This document shows positions 1-8,376 of a stretch of DNA of 33,345 nt, in pieces (position 1 is the stretch's first letter; every line of letters begins with the position of its first letter). Made by a program: the position numbers and the translations under genes. The notes beneath the pieces were generated by a model that was given only the letters and a program-made list of their open reading frames with translations, did not search any database and had not been told where the DNA came from. The stretch is from a virus: positions 1 through 33,345 of IMG/VR virus record IMGVR_UViG_3300020204_000208; one strand, written 5' to 3'.

Positions 1-2
1 AA

Positions 3-122
3 CGTATTTCTTCTGGGTATGCAGCTGCTGGTAGCGCTTTAAACTCCGCTATCGAAAACATTCTTGCCAGGGCTAAACTAGAGAATAGCCCGGTGCTTGC
101 TGAAGTCAGCAAAGCTTTCTGA
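3..122 (+). CDS. 3' end of an unrecognised protein (partial)
   Basis: The first 120 bases keep one frame open from the window edge to a TGA at 120-122, giving about 39 C-terminal residues that end in LAEVSKAF. The tail is rich in Ala and Ser and looks helical. The next gene starts 8 bases later, so it probably belongs to the same operon as the two hydrophobic proteins that follow. The missing 5' part prevents any functional call. The open frame is short and could in principle be chance, but the tight spacing and the gene order favour a real gene end. Confidence 0.6.
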   Translation, partial: RISSGYAAAGSALNSAIENILARAKLENSPVLAEVSKAF

Positions 123-130
123 GTAACAAA

Positions 131-865
131 ATGGTCCCTGCACTCGCTCCATTAGTTCCGATAGCAATAGGTGCAGGATTATTTGCAGCGCCTGCTTTAT
201 TCGGTGAACCTAAGAAACAACGGATGGCCGGTGAAGGACCGATTACTCCTGAAGGTGCTCTTAAACCCGGCACCCCTTATTTGGATAATGAAGGCCAGGT
301 AAAAATCTGGGGAGGTCCCAACTACGGCGGGCAGACTCCGGAAGCGTGGCAGAAATTAACGGGTCAAACAATTACTGGTTTAGAAGCAGCCCGATCGAAA
401 GGTCAATTCCCCGCTGTCGAAAAAGCTCCGGGGTTAGATGTCCCTACCGCTACGGTTCTCCCGCCTACTGACTACCCCGGAACTTCTGCTGATGCACAGA
501 AGACCGGCGATCCTTATGTGGATAGAATTTTTGATAGATTAGAAAAGACAACTTCTCCTGAACAAATTAATGAGCTTGAAGAAGCCAAGCTAGATCGTTA
601 CATTCGATTAGCAAGGGAATTATACGAACAGAGCTACGCCAAGGGTGTTGAGATTTCTCGGCGTCAAGCTGAGCTCGAGCGACTCCGCCAGTGGGGAGCC
701 CTGGAGCAAACTCGGATTGCCGCAAACTTGACAGGGCAAGCACTGGTTGCTCAGAGCATGTACCTCTCTGCAGTTCCTAACGTCAGCGTCATCGACGCGA
801 TGAATAAAGGCACCGCAACTGCTCTTGCACCATTTCAATTTAGACTTGGTGTAAGGGGAGGTTAA
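131..865 (+). CDS. Hypothetical virion-type protein with hydrophobic N-terminus
   Basis: Unrecognised 244-residue protein. Residues 3-25 are a continuous hydrophobic stretch (Pro/Ala/Leu/Ile/Gly) that could be a membrane-inserting segment. The middle (about 30-125) is Pro/Gly-rich and probably extended, and 130-205 is a charged helical region with several Arg/Glu-rich heptads. The ATG start follows the previous stop by 8 bases, and the next gene has a good Shine-Dalgarno inside this gene's last codons. An amphipathic protein in a phage structural operon could be an internal virion or membrane-interacting protein, but that is inference from composition and place only. Confidence 0.8.
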   Translation: MVPALAPLVPIAIGAGLFAAPALFGEPKKQRMAGEGPITPEGALKPGTPYLDNEGQVKIWGGPNYGGQTPEAWQKLTGQTITGLEAARSKGQFPAVEKAPGLDVPTATVLPPTDYPGTSADAQKTGDPYVDRIFDRLEKTTSPEQINELEEAKLDRYIRLARELYEQSYAKGVEISRRQAELERLRQWGALEQTRIAANLTGQALVAQSMYLSAVPNVSVIDAMNKGTATALAPFQFRLGVRGG

Positions 866-867
866 AA

Positions 868-1578
868 ATGGCAGCTCCTGCAATTCTCGGCGGTTTAGCC
901 GCAGGTGCCGGTGGAGCCATTTTTGGCGGTCTCTTCGGAGGTGGTAGAGGTGGCGGGGGTTCGAGTGCCCCTGCAACTCCTGATTACGCAGGTCAAGCGG
1001 CGTTATACACGGCACAAATGTCGCCGTATAACACCCGGCTTACCGTGGCCGCACAAGAGCTTGCCGCGATGCAGGCTCCTTATCTGGGTGCTGAAGGCGC
1101 TCAGCAGCAAGTTCTCGGTCAGAGCCAATACGACATTTTTGACGCGGCTCGTCAGAAAGATCTTGCAGAATCCAATTTGCGGCTCGGTATTGCTCAGGCA
1201 TACAGCCTTGGTGCTGCTGATGTCCTGACAAAAGAGGCGCAAAACAAACAAGCACTAGAATTACTGGGTGCTGGTACTCAAGCTGAGATCGCTAAGAGTT
1301 ACACGCAAGCCGTGGCCGGACTACAAAATACCATTCTGGGTGGTGAAAAAGAGCTTCAACTTCCGACTGCCACTGGGTTAGCTGGTGCTGGCCTTGGATC
1401 GTTGCAGGCTAAAAATCAGCTTGCTCAGAACCTCGGTACTACCAACCTGAATCTGCGTACTATGGAAGCCGATACGCAGAACAAGTTGGCACTCCAGCGC
1501 GGCGAGGTCGAAGGGCAGTTGGCGCTTAAGCGTTTCGCGGCTGGCTTAGCTAACGCTACGCACGGAGCCTTAGCGTGA
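868..1578 (+). CDS. Hypothetical Gly/Ala-rich virion-type protein
   Basis: Unrecognised 236-residue protein. It opens with a Gly/Ala-rich hydrophobic segment (about residues 5-36, with GGLFGG-type repeats), followed by a long Ala/Gln/Leu-rich helical region from about 45 to 225. The start is well placed: GGGGAGG lies 6 bases before the ATG at 868. The layout (membrane-like N-terminus, then long helix) resembles the preceding protein, so the two may act together, for example as internal virion or membrane-active proteins; this is inference. The stop overlaps the next start as GTGA at 1575-1578, which suggests translational coupling. Confidence 0.8.
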   Translation: MAAPAILGGLAAGAGGAIFGGLFGGGRGGGGSSAPATPDYAGQAALYTAQMSPYNTRLTVAAQELAAMQAPYLGAEGAQQQVLGQSQYDIFDAARQKDLAESNLRLGIAQAYSLGAADVLTKEAQNKQALELLGAGTQAEIAKSYTQAVAGLQNTILGGEKELQLPTATGLAGAGLGSLQAKNQLAQNLGTTNLNLRTMEADTQNKLALQRGEVEGQLALKRFAAGLANATHGALA

Positions 1579-2105
1579 TCAAATCGACAATAGGTGATTC
1601 GACCACGGTCGCCTCGTGGTTGGATTCGCTTGAAAAATCACAGAAAGATGCTTTTGTGTTTTATGCAAAAAATGCAACTAGCGAAGTAGAAGCTTACATG
1701 TATGCCCGGTTTTTAAATCCGGGTTATGCAGGCAGCATCTCCGATCTAACCGCGTGGGTTCAAGAGAAATACCCCAAAGAGGATTTGCGTAAAGTTCTTC
1801 TTCGGGAGATTGATGATCTTCAAGTGGATATTAAAAACATCCGCGACATGACCCTAACCGGCATGTTGGATCACGCCACGGCGGCAACAAAAATTGCTGC
1901 TTTACAAAAAGAACTTCGGTCGCACATTATGACTGTGCGCCAGATCAGTGACGGTCTCGATCGACGCGGACTCCTCCTGGCCGGGGCTGACCGGTGTTTA
2001 CGGGAACTTGTAAACACGTTTGACGGTCAGCCTTCTTTCCAGGCGTTGCTCGAGGATTCGTCCCTGTTGGTGTGGTCGACCCTCGAGCGTGAAGAGAAGT
2101 CTTAA
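1575..2105 (+). CDS. Hypothetical helical protein, possible terminase small subunit
   Basis: Unrecognised 176-residue protein, mostly helical and acidic-basic mixed. It starts with GTG overlapping the previous stop. Residues 30-70 have a short helix-turn-helix-like look (EVEAYMYARFLNPGY, then SDLTAWVQEKYP) and 75-150 could form a coiled coil. It is the only uncharacterised gene of suitable size before the terminase large subunit, though two opposite-strand genes lie between, so a terminase small subunit is possible but unproven. Its TAA shares the TTAA at 2102-2105 with the stop of the convergent gene. Confidence 0.8.
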   Translation: MIKSTIGDSTTVASWLDSLEKSQKDAFVFYAKNATSEVEAYMYARFLNPGYAGSISDLTAWVQEKYPKEDLRKVLLREIDDLQVDIKNIRDMTLTGMLDHATAATKIAALQKELRSHIMTVRQISDGLDRRGLLLAGADRCLRELVNTFDGQPSFQALLEDSSLLVWSTLEREEKS

Positions 2106-3178
2106 GCGACTTCGGTCAGTTTGCTGGTGATTGATTTGAGCGGGCAACGGAAAATTCCGTTAAACGCATCGTTGACTCCGAGAGCCATCACCAGCTGCTG
2201 ATCTTCCACGTAAGCACCGAACGGCAGGATGCAAGCTGGTTGGAACGACACGGGATGTCCGTATTCGTTTGTCCAGCAAATCAGCCGATCTTCCAGAGAA
2301 CCTGAGAACAAAGGTTCTTTAATGACGTGCGTGATTTTGCTGAACTGCTTATCGAGCACGTAAGCGCTCAAGTGATACAGCAGATACATACTGCCGTCGT
2401 CCCTGCGCTCCATGTGTTTCCAGTGATAAAACACCAGATAACCCGAGCCGATGTCGATGGGGGGCAGTGAGTTGAAGGTTGCCGTTTCGCCAGTGATTTC
2501 GTTTAAAACGTCACTGTTAATTTCGATAGCGGGACCTTTTTCACACTCGATCTTGATCGGACGCGTCGAGTACAGGCAACGCAACTCGTCGTAATGCGTA
2601 AAGAAACACCAGTTTTTTTCGGTTTTACCCTTGACCCGGTTTTCTCCGATCGGAGGGATCGCAGCACTAACAGCTTCGAGCTGTTCGTTGATGTGACAAA
2701 CGATAACCTTGGGCTGATCGAAAAACTTAAGACCTCCCTTGTCGTACTTGCTGGCGTAAGAGGAGGCGACGAACTGTACATACATTTCGCCGTCCGGACC
2801 CTCGAATAGCCGTGGGTCTTCGTAGCTCAGGCGGTGTTTACCAGGACGAAGGAGTTTGGCGCCCAGAATGGTGCTGTCATCACCCAGCACACCGATGTAA
2901 ATATCGGTCGGGGTGTTGTTCATGTAGAAGTACTTCATGTCCCACCGGAATGCAAAAGCTTCCGGTTGTGACCGCCACGCGATATACGTGGTGCCCTTGT
3001 GACGCAGGATGCTGGGACTGAAGTTGGCGACCGAGTGTTCCGGGTTGCCGCGTGAGATTCGAGTGAAGCGACCGTTTAGTTTTTCCGCCTGTGTATATAC
3101 GTCAGATATATCCCCCATCTCGGTTTTAATCGGATGAACCACGTAGTTGTGAGCGTGGTAGTAGCGGAGGCTTTGCAT
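2102..3178 (-). CDS. GH130-like five-bladed beta-propeller glycosidase or phosphorylase
   Basis: A 358-residue protein with signatures of the GH130/GH43-type five-bladed propellers that cleave or phosphorolyse mannosides. Visible motifs are FSPSIL and AWRSQ (about 53-72), the acidic YEDPRLF (119-125, with D121 where the family keeps a catalytic or binding Asp), KTEKNWCFF (185-193), FYHWKH about residue 260, and a C-terminal LPFGAYV block. It is the second gene of a two-gene - strand unit: its ATG follows the stop of the GT4 gene by two bases. A glycoside-active enzyme paired with a glycosyltransferase suggests trimming or remodelling of surface glycans on host or virion. Substrate cannot be told; the family call is from motifs only. 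Confidence 0.75.
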   Translation of the reverse strand: MQSLRYYHAHNYVVHPIKTEMGDISDVYTQAEKLNGRFTRISRGNPEHSVANFSPSILRHKGTTYIAWRSQPEAFAFRWDMKYFYMNNTPTDIYIGVLGDDSTILGAKLLRPGKHRLSYEDPRLFEGPDGEMYVQFVASSYASKYDKGGLKFFDQPKVIVCHINEQLEAVSAAIPPIGENRVKGKTEKNWCFFTHYDELRCLYSTRPIKIECEKGPAIEINSDVLNEITGETATFNSLPPIDIGSGYLVFYHWKHMERRDDGSMYLLYHLSAYVLDKQFSKITHVIKEPLFSGSLEDRLICWTNEYGHPVSFQPACILPFGAYVEDQQLVMALGVNDAFNGIFRCPLKSITSKLTEVA

Positions 3179-3180
3179 GA

Positions 3181-4353
3181 TCAGTTCAACAGATCGGTAA
3201 CGGCTTGTGAGAAACCTGCGGCCACGGATTCCCAGCGATACTCAGGACGTTGAGTTACCGCGAAACAACAGTCGGCAACTTCCTTGTACAGATCTTTGTT
3301 GTTGTACAAGTCGGTGAGCAGACCCGCCGCGTGGTTGATGTCGATCAGACCACGTTCGACACCCAGGTCTTTGTCGATAATCCAAGTTGCCACGTCGATC
3401 AGCAACCCAGCTTCGTCCCAAATGTCGAGACAAGATGTATGACAAGGCACCACCTGCGGTTTGCGGCAGCTGGCGTGCTCGAAACTTACAAGTCCCCAAC
3501 CCTCACCGTTTGTGGTGTTTAGGCCAACGTCACAGGCGTTATAGATTTTATTAAGGAGCTCGTCCGGCGGCGCAGCGATGTAGTTGATGTCAGTCGAAGT
3601 CAGCACCAAACGGTTTGTTGGTTCGACACCCACCAGTTTCATCTCCCGCTCGAACAGGGGGATAACATCCCAGCCCATGTCTTTAGCCCCCATATGGAGG
3701 TAGAGCATGGTGTCGGGTTTGTCTTTAGCGAACTGGGCAAACGCTTTGATCGTTAAATCGATCTGTTTGCGGGGTTGATTTCGGTTGGCGTTAAGAACGA
3801 TAAATTTGTCGTTCGGGAGCCCTAAGGCTTTGCGGGCTTCTTCTCGTGGGATTGGGTTGAATTTGGATAAGTCAACCCCATGAGGGAGAACGCCCAGGCG
3901 ACTAGGAGAGATGCCATGTTCAAGAATTCTGTTTGCTTGGGGGATGGTAAATGTGATTGCAAGATCCCAGTGCGGGATGTTGCGCAGCATATCAACGGGA
4001 TACCGGTTGCTGTCGGTAGGGAAATATGCTAAAAATTTGAAATTATATTTTTGCTTAAGGAAGTGGATGCGTTCCCAGACCTGATTGAGGATCCAGATGT
4101 CATTTAAACAGATAAAAACGTCAGGTTTTTCTTTTTCAAAGATTTCGATCAGGCGCGGTAGCCCGAACCGATCTGCACAATGCAGATTTGATGCAGGATA
4201 AATTTTGTATGGATATTTATGCGGATCGCCGTTGTAGTTGATTCCAACGACGGCAACTTCATGATCTTTACAAAGATGCTCCAGAACACTGTGTGTTACA
4301 CGACCAAATCCAGTGTTCGAACAAGCGTCTCCGTACCAAAGAACTTTTGACAC
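3181..4353 (-). CDS. Glycosyltransferase family 4 (GT-B fold)
   Basis: A 390-residue GT4-type retaining glycosyltransferase. The N-terminal Rossmann half begins MSKVLWYGDA with a Gly-rich loop (NTGFGR, 13-18). The C-terminal half has LNANRNQPRKQIDLTIKAF (187-205), in which the Arg/Lys normally contact the donor phosphates, and GEGWGLVSFEHA (283-294), the E-x7-E nucleotide-sugar motif. No signal peptide or membrane segment is seen, so it should act in the cytoplasm of the infected cell. It is the first gene of a - strand pair with the GH130-like enzyme and diverges from the terminase gene with only 53 bases between starts. Donor and acceptor are unknown; decoration of lipopolysaccharide or virion proteins is plausible. 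Confidence 0.9.
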   Translation of the reverse strand: MSKVLWYGDACSNTGFGRVTHSVLEHLCKDHEVAVVGINYNGDPHKYPYKIYPASNLHCADRFGLPRLIEIFEKEKPDVFICLNDIWILNQVWERIHFLKQKYNFKFLAYFPTDSNRYPVDMLRNIPHWDLAITFTIPQANRILEHGISPSRLGVLPHGVDLSKFNPIPREEARKALGLPNDKFIVLNANRNQPRKQIDLTIKAFAQFAKDKPDTMLYLHMGAKDMGWDVIPLFEREMKLVGVEPTNRLVLTSTDINYIAAPPDELLNKIYNACDVGLNTTNGEGWGLVSFEHASCRKPQVVPCHTSCLDIWDEAGLLIDVATWIIDKDLGVERGLIDINHAAGLLTDLYNNKDLYKEVADCCFAVTQRPEYRWESVAAGFSQAVTDLLN

Positions 4354-4406
4354 TCTGAATCAAATTCGAGATAGAGTTAATATAGCAATACTGTCAACTT
4401 AGTGAT
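4354..4406. promoter_or_regulatory. Divergent control gap between GT4 and terminase genes
   Basis: This 53-base gap must hold the 5' signals of both divergent genes. On the - strand it contains TTGACA, a perfect -35-like box, but only weak -10 matches at normal spacing. On the + strand it contains TTAATATAGCAATACTG. No Shine-Dalgarno is evident before the terminase ATG. Exact promoter positions cannot be fixed by eye. Confidence 0.4.
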
Positions 4407-5927
4407 ATGCCGAGCCGCGAAACTTTCGCTTACAGACGCGGTGCACAACTGCGTGCGGTTCGTGCTACTGAGCAAACTCCAGATGCTTTAGATTCGATTT
4501 ACGGGCGTGCAGCAAATGACTTCCACACGTTTTGCACCATTCTCGATAAAGCCCCAGCAAAACACATGCTGGAGTGGCATCGTCACCTGATCACAAATGA
4601 ATCAAATAAATACCTGCTTGATATTGCAGGCCCCAACTTGGACATTTTGGCACCTCGTGGCAGCGCGAAGTCCACGGTGCTAAACATGTTTACCGCATGG
4701 ATTATCGGGCGCCACACTACAGCTAAACGTCCGCTTCAGATTATTTACTGCTCATACAACATCGCCACAGCTATCCCTAAAAGCCGAATCATCAAACAGA
4801 TTATTGACTCGCCTGAATACAGAAAGGTTTTCCCCAAAGTCCAGTTGCGATCAGGAATGCAGTCGGATATCGGCTGGTCGATCGATTTTGATTACGCCGG
4901 AATCCCGCGTCTTGGTGATGAAGAATTTACCTTGCGTGCAGCTGGTCTGCGGGGCTCGATTACTTCAAAACGCGCCCACCTTGTGATTGTGGATGACCCC
5001 ATCAAGTCCAGCGCTGACATTAAAAACCCGGCGATCCGGGACGAGATGAACAACAACTGGTCGTCGGTTATCAGCCCGATTATTTTTGAAGGTGGTCGAG
5101 CCATTTGCTTGGGCACCCGATTTCATCCGCTCGACATTCATAAAACGATATTTGTCCCCGAGAAAGGGTGGAAACAGGTAACGCAGGAAGCTATTACATA
5201 TGGTGATCAGGGTGAGCCTGTAAGTTACTGGCCTGAGCAGTGGTCGGCGGAGTACTTGCTGGAACAAAAAGAACTAGATCCTGTCGCTTTTGCATATCAG
5301 TATCAGCAGCAACCGGTGATGACTACGGATCTGGTTGTGTCACCTGACCTGTTAGTCAAAGGGGAAGTCGTCACGGAGTTCGACAGCCTCGCTGTGGGCA
5401 TTGACCTGTCCGCCAGCAAGAACGAAACCAGTGACTACACGGCTTTTGTGCTCGGTGGCAGGCTGAAGGACAAGTATTACATCATCGACGCGCACCAGTG
5501 CCGATCCATCGGAAACCTCGAAAAAATCGACATGCTGTGCGACATGTTGTTGGAATGGGGCATACTGCAGAATATCGACGGCACATTTTTACCGACTTAT
5601 TCGACGATCACGCTTGTGGTCGAGTCGGTGGCATACCAGGCTTCACTGGCAGCTGACTTGCGCCGGGTGCTGATTAACGAGCGAGAACTCGGGAACCTAA
5701 ATATTCACGAAGTTAAAGGATTCAGGGGCGACAAGATCGCACGCTTCCGTGGGACACTCGGTCTGCTTGAGAACAAAAAGGTGGTGTTTAATAAATACCG
5801 TAAGTTCGATGCGCTGTTTGATCAGCTGATCAACGTCGGAGCCACGGCGCATGATGACTTGTTAGACGCCTACACCTGGCTTGTAACTTACCTGCAGAGA
5901 AGGGGAAGTTTTTCGATCGAATACTGA
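4407..5927 (+). CDS. terL: Terminase large subunit (ATPase and nuclease)
   Basis: A 506-residue packaging motor, full length for the family. The ATPase domain shows Walker A APRGSAKST (82-90), Walker B HLVIVDDP (191-198) and the coupling motif CLGTRFH (234-240). The RNase H-like nuclease domain shows its acidic residues in GIDLSASKNETSDY (D333), LVVESVAYQ (E406) and HDDLLDAYTW (D483, D484, D487). It docks on the portal vertex, pumps genomic DNA into the prohead and makes the cuts. Unlike most phages, the portal gene does not follow directly: about 3.8 kb of glycosyltransferases and small genes lies between. The call is firm; headful versus cos packaging cannot be told from here. Confidence 0.97.
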   Translation: MPSRETFAYRRGAQLRAVRATEQTPDALDSIYGRAANDFHTFCTILDKAPAKHMLEWHRHLITNESNKYLLDIAGPNLDILAPRGSAKSTVLNMFTAWIIGRHTTAKRPLQIIYCSYNIATAIPKSRIIKQIIDSPEYRKVFPKVQLRSGMQSDIGWSIDFDYAGIPRLGDEEFTLRAAGLRGSITSKRAHLVIVDDPIKSSADIKNPAIRDEMNNNWSSVISPIIFEGGRAICLGTRFHPLDIHKTIFVPEKGWKQVTQEAITYGDQGEPVSYWPEQWSAEYLLEQKELDPVAFAYQYQQQPVMTTDLVVSPDLLVKGEVVTEFDSLAVGIDLSASKNETSDYTAFVLGGRLKDKYYIIDAHQCRSIGNLEKIDMLCDMLLEWGILQNIDGTFLPTYSTITLVVESVAYQASLAADLRRVLINERELGNLNIHEVKGFRGDKIARFRGTLGLLENKKVVFNKYRKFDALFDQLINVGATAHDDLLDAYTWLVTYLQRRGSFSIEY

Positions 5928-5935
5928 TTTTTAGC

Positions 5936-6859
5936 GTGGGGGTACGTAAAGTCAAAAAGGTTTCTCGGGCATCCGAGCCGGACATGAACGAAAAAATTTG
6001 GGTCGCTATAACTGCTCATAAACCGCTGAATAGATTAAATAGTTTGATCAATGTTTTAAATGAATATTTACGGTATCCCTTTCAAATCGCTGTTAGGATT
6101 TACATTGATTACGACAGCCAAAACGACGTTGAGCTGCTCGAAAATCTACTTGAACCGTACAAAAAGTTAGACGCCCAAGTAGTTGTAGCTGCGCCAGGTT
6201 ACGAAAATTGGTATCTAACTTGGGCTCATAAGACAGATCTCGCACTTGAGATTCTGAATCGTCGCGCAGATTTTTATATTTATCAAGAAAATGACATGGT
6301 TATTACCCTTGAGAATTTTTTGTATTGGCGTAAATGGCGTCCGGTTTTAGGTCGCCGTGGCTTAGAGCCTGGGTTTATAAGGTACGAAAAGCACGAAGGA
6401 TTAAAAGTACCTTTTGATAATCACTACATTTATTCGCTGACGCGTGAAACTCCAAATGTCTGGTCGGATGTTGGATATAGAGTTCCGAAAATTTTGGTTG
6501 TTGATTACGACATTGACTTTTTTGTTCAGGTGGCCAACCCTTATTACGGGGCGATGATTCTTAATCAGGAAGATGGAGATAAATATGTAAGGTCAGATAG
6601 CTACGACCCCGAAAAAAGTTATCAGAAAGTCGGTATTCGAAACTGGCCGATAGCGGATCGAAGTTCTATGGGTTTGGCTTTTGAGGAAATCCCTCTGGGC
6701 CTGGAGCATCGACGGTGCGTTCCTTTAGTCAGAGAAAACGGAGTTTATGTGCCCCACACAGTTGGTTTGATACATCACGACGACTCAAAATATGCGCCTG
6801 AATTGGCTGCCACACCTACCGGAGTTTTAGACTGTAAACAGATGTTTACCCTGGTTTAG
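5936..6859 (+). CDS. GT-A-like glycosyltransferase
   Basis: A 307-residue protein that looks like a GT-A fold glycosyltransferase. The core starts IWVAITAHKPLNRLNSLINV (21-40), a beta-strand then helix that usually binds the nucleotide, with IYIDYDS around 57-63. FYIYQENDMVIT (about 112-123) sits where the metal-binding DxD-type motif should be, here as ENDM. The C-terminal half is Trp/Tyr-rich and variable, as expected for acceptor binding. The GTG at 5936 gives the longest form; ATG at 5984 (MNEKIW) is an equally likely start because neither has a good Shine-Dalgarno. It follows the terminase by 8 bases, so it is cotranscribed. No membrane segment is seen; the sugar is unknown. Confidence 0.75.
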   Translation: MGVRKVKKVSRASEPDMNEKIWVAITAHKPLNRLNSLINVLNEYLRYPFQIAVRIYIDYDSQNDVELLENLLEPYKKLDAQVVVAAPGYENWYLTWAHKTDLALEILNRRADFYIYQENDMVITLENFLYWRKWRPVLGRRGLEPGFIRYEKHEGLKVPFDNHYIYSLTRETPNVWSDVGYRVPKILVVDYDIDFFVQVANPYYGAMILNQEDGDKYVRSDSYDPEKSYQKVGIRNWPIADRSSMGLAFEEIPLGLEHRRCVPLVRENGVYVPHTVGLIHHDDSKYAPELAATPTGVLDCKQMFTLV

Positions 6860-6943
6860 CTGTGGTCCCTCGTGGAGCGCATTATGTTGAAGTTTGTTAC
6901 TGCTTAGATAAGAAAAACTGTTGTCAAATTGTCCATAGAGAGG

Positions 6944-7216
6944 ATGCTTATAGACTGCGTAAATATGTCGACAAAGAAAATGGAACAATTTACAAATTTG
7001 AACCAAAGTGAAAATCCCGTTAAGCCGGATTATTATCGGCGGAATGGTTTGGAGTGCTATGACGTACAACTAGCTTCTATGGGGCTCGTAAAGTACCAAG
7101 GTTATCTCGAAGGATGCGCACAGAAATATTTATGGCGTTGGGAACAAAAAAACGGAAAACAAGATCTTGAAAAAGCCGTAGAGTATTTGGCTAAACTGAT
7201 AGAAACACTCGATTAA
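6944..7216 (+). CDS. DUF3310 family small phage protein
   Basis: A small protein (90 residues from the ATG at 6944) with the DUF3310 pattern: a PDYYRRNGLECYDVQLA stretch, then KYQGYLEGCAQKYLWRWEQK and DLEKAVEYLAKLIE. DUF3310 proteins are common in phages, sometimes as a domain of nucleotide-metabolism proteins, but their activity is not established. The start is unsure: TTG 6929, ATG 6944 and ATG 6965 are in frame, and the conserved part begins only after 6990. The stop is one base before the next start. It begins a run of six closely packed small genes. Confidence 0.8.
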   Translation: MLIDCVNMSTKKMEQFTNLNQSENPVKPDYYRRNGLECYDVQLASMGLVKYQGYLEGCAQKYLWRWEQKNGKQDLEKAVEYLAKLIETLD

Positions 7217-7217
7217 A

Positions 7218-7502
7218 ATGGACGTTAGAGCTTTTGGTAGTGTTTATGGACAATCTGCAACCCTTCCGTATGCAAGTGGCTGTCTAATTAGCGCTAGCGG
7301 CACGTCGACAAACTTCCCATCCTGCCGTGGTTTTTATGTTGTCGATGGTGGCGACAATAATAATCTGCAGGTTATTTTTTCGGATTCTCCTGGACGTTCG
7401 GTAACTTTGACTAAAATTAAAGCAGGGCAGGTTCTGCCTTTTTCAATAACCACGGTCAGTGGTGCAGCTACAACGGTCGGTAGTGTTCTGCTTCTTTACT
7501 GA
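7218..7502 (+). CDS. Small beta-rich phage protein
   Basis: A 94-residue, beta-strand-rich protein. The pattern RGFYVVDGGDNNNLQVIF, then GRSVTLTKIKAGQVLPFSIT and a closing TTVGSVLLLY resembles a widespread small phage protein in which a residue or ion step (GGD-x-V) and a LPxxV strand are followed by ATxVxxLY. That group is usually found among head and neck genes, so a virion accessory role is likely, but its function is not established. Its TGA overlaps the next ATG as TGATG. Confidence 0.75.
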   Translation: MDVRAFGSVYGQSATLPYASGCLISASGTSTNFPSCRGFYVVDGGDNNNLQVIFSDSPGRSVTLTKIKAGQVLPFSITTVSGAATTVGSVLLLY

Positions 7503-7726
7503 TGGCTGAAGTCGCTAAAAAACGAGACCCCGAAAAATGGGCTCAAGCTAAAGCTCGGGCACGTAAAAAGCTCGGCGGTCACAGCGCTCGGGCTATGCAG
7601 CTCGCGACTAAATACTATAAAGAGATGGGGGGCCGTTACGAGGGTAAAAAATCCTCGGAAAACCGTTTAAGTAAATGGTCTAAAGAGGATTGGCAGACTC
7701 GCGAACAGTATGAAAAGAAAGACTGA
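7502..7726 (+). CDS. DUF5872-like small basic protein
   Basis: A 74-residue, strongly basic protein. The order KWAQAKARARKK, SARAMQLATKYYKEMGGRY, then RLSKWSKEDWQT matches the DUF5872 pattern, in which a KWT/SEEDW motif ends the domain. Such proteins occur in many phages and large viruses; no activity is established. Both ends use TGATG overlaps (7500-7504 and 7724-7728), so it is probably translated by termination-reinitiation with its neighbours. Confidence 0.8.
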   Translation: MAEVAKKRDPEKWAQAKARARKKLGGHSARAMQLATKYYKEMGGRYEGKKSSENRLSKWSKEDWQTREQYEKKD

Positions 7727-8157
7727 TGTTAACTGAATCTAAACCACTACAACCCAAGGTTTTTCTTGAGAAAAAGCTGACGGCTGTGTCCGATAGCTGC
7801 CCCACGGCGACTGTGGACATTGAAGAGAACGTAAAAAATCGAAATTGGACGATTGAAAAGTTTAAATATGGTCCTTTAAACCCTGATTTTCCTGATCCAG
7901 GCTTCTGGGAAGACAAAGCTGAGCTTTGGAACACGGATTTAGAGCACGCTATGAGCGCTCGGTGCGGAAACTGCGCAGCTTTTGATCAATCTGAAAAGGT
8001 TTTGGGGTGCATTGTTGAGGGGATTAACGAAAAACAGGCTGCAGATCCTTTAGACGTTCTGGATTTGGCAGATTTGGGTTACTGCCAGCTGTTTAAATTT
8101 AAATGTGCCGCGAAACGCAGTTGTGACGCGTGGCTTCACGGAGGTCCGATCACCTGA
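7726..8157 (+). CDS. Cys-rich protein resembling high-potential iron-sulfur proteins
   Basis: A 143-residue protein whose N-terminal 75 residues are low complexity and whose C-terminal part holds six cysteines: C80 and C83 (CGNC), C95, C120 (GYC), C127 and C133. The order C-x2-C, C, GYC resembles the four cluster ligands of high-potential iron-sulfur proteins, followed here by FKCAAKRSCDAWLHGGPI with two more cysteines. A metal- or cluster-binding fold is likely; electron transfer is only a guess. A single Cys (C25) lies outside the block. There is no signal peptide. Starts and stops overlap neighbours as TGATG. Confidence 0.8.
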   Translation: MLTESKPLQPKVFLEKKLTAVSDSCPTATVDIEENVKNRNWTIEKFKYGPLNPDFPDPGFWEDKAELWNTDLEHAMSARCGNCAAFDQSEKVLGCIVEGINEKQAADPLDVLDLADLGYCQLFKFKCAAKRSCDAWLHGGPIT

Positions 8158-8372
8158 TGGCTGATTTAGCTCGCGAAAAAGGTCGCACCGAACGGTATTT
8201 GCCTCGTGCTGCTTGGGCTCAAATGACAGCGGAAGAGCGGCGTGCCACGGATGAGAAGAAAAAACGCGCTACGGCAGGCAACAAACCGGTAAATACACAA
8301 GTCCCGAATACAGAAAAAGCTAAAGAAGCGCGTCGCCGCGCAAGCAAGTATCTTAGTAATAAAGAAAAGTAA
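8157..8372 (+). CDS. Small basic hypothetical protein
   Basis: A 71-residue Lys/Arg-rich protein beginning MADLAREKGRTERYLP. The ATG at 8157 overlaps the upstream TGA, the same TGATG arrangement as the two genes before, which is why it is preferred over an in-frame GTG at 8130. Composition (about 30 percent Lys, Arg and Glu, little hydrophobic core) suggests a helical or disordered nucleic-acid- or protein-binding tail. Not recognised. Confidence 0.7.
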   Translation: MADLAREKGRTERYLPRAAWAQMTAEERRATDEKKKRATAGNKPVNTQVPNTEKAKEARRRASKYLSNKEK

Positions 8373-8376
8373 ATTT

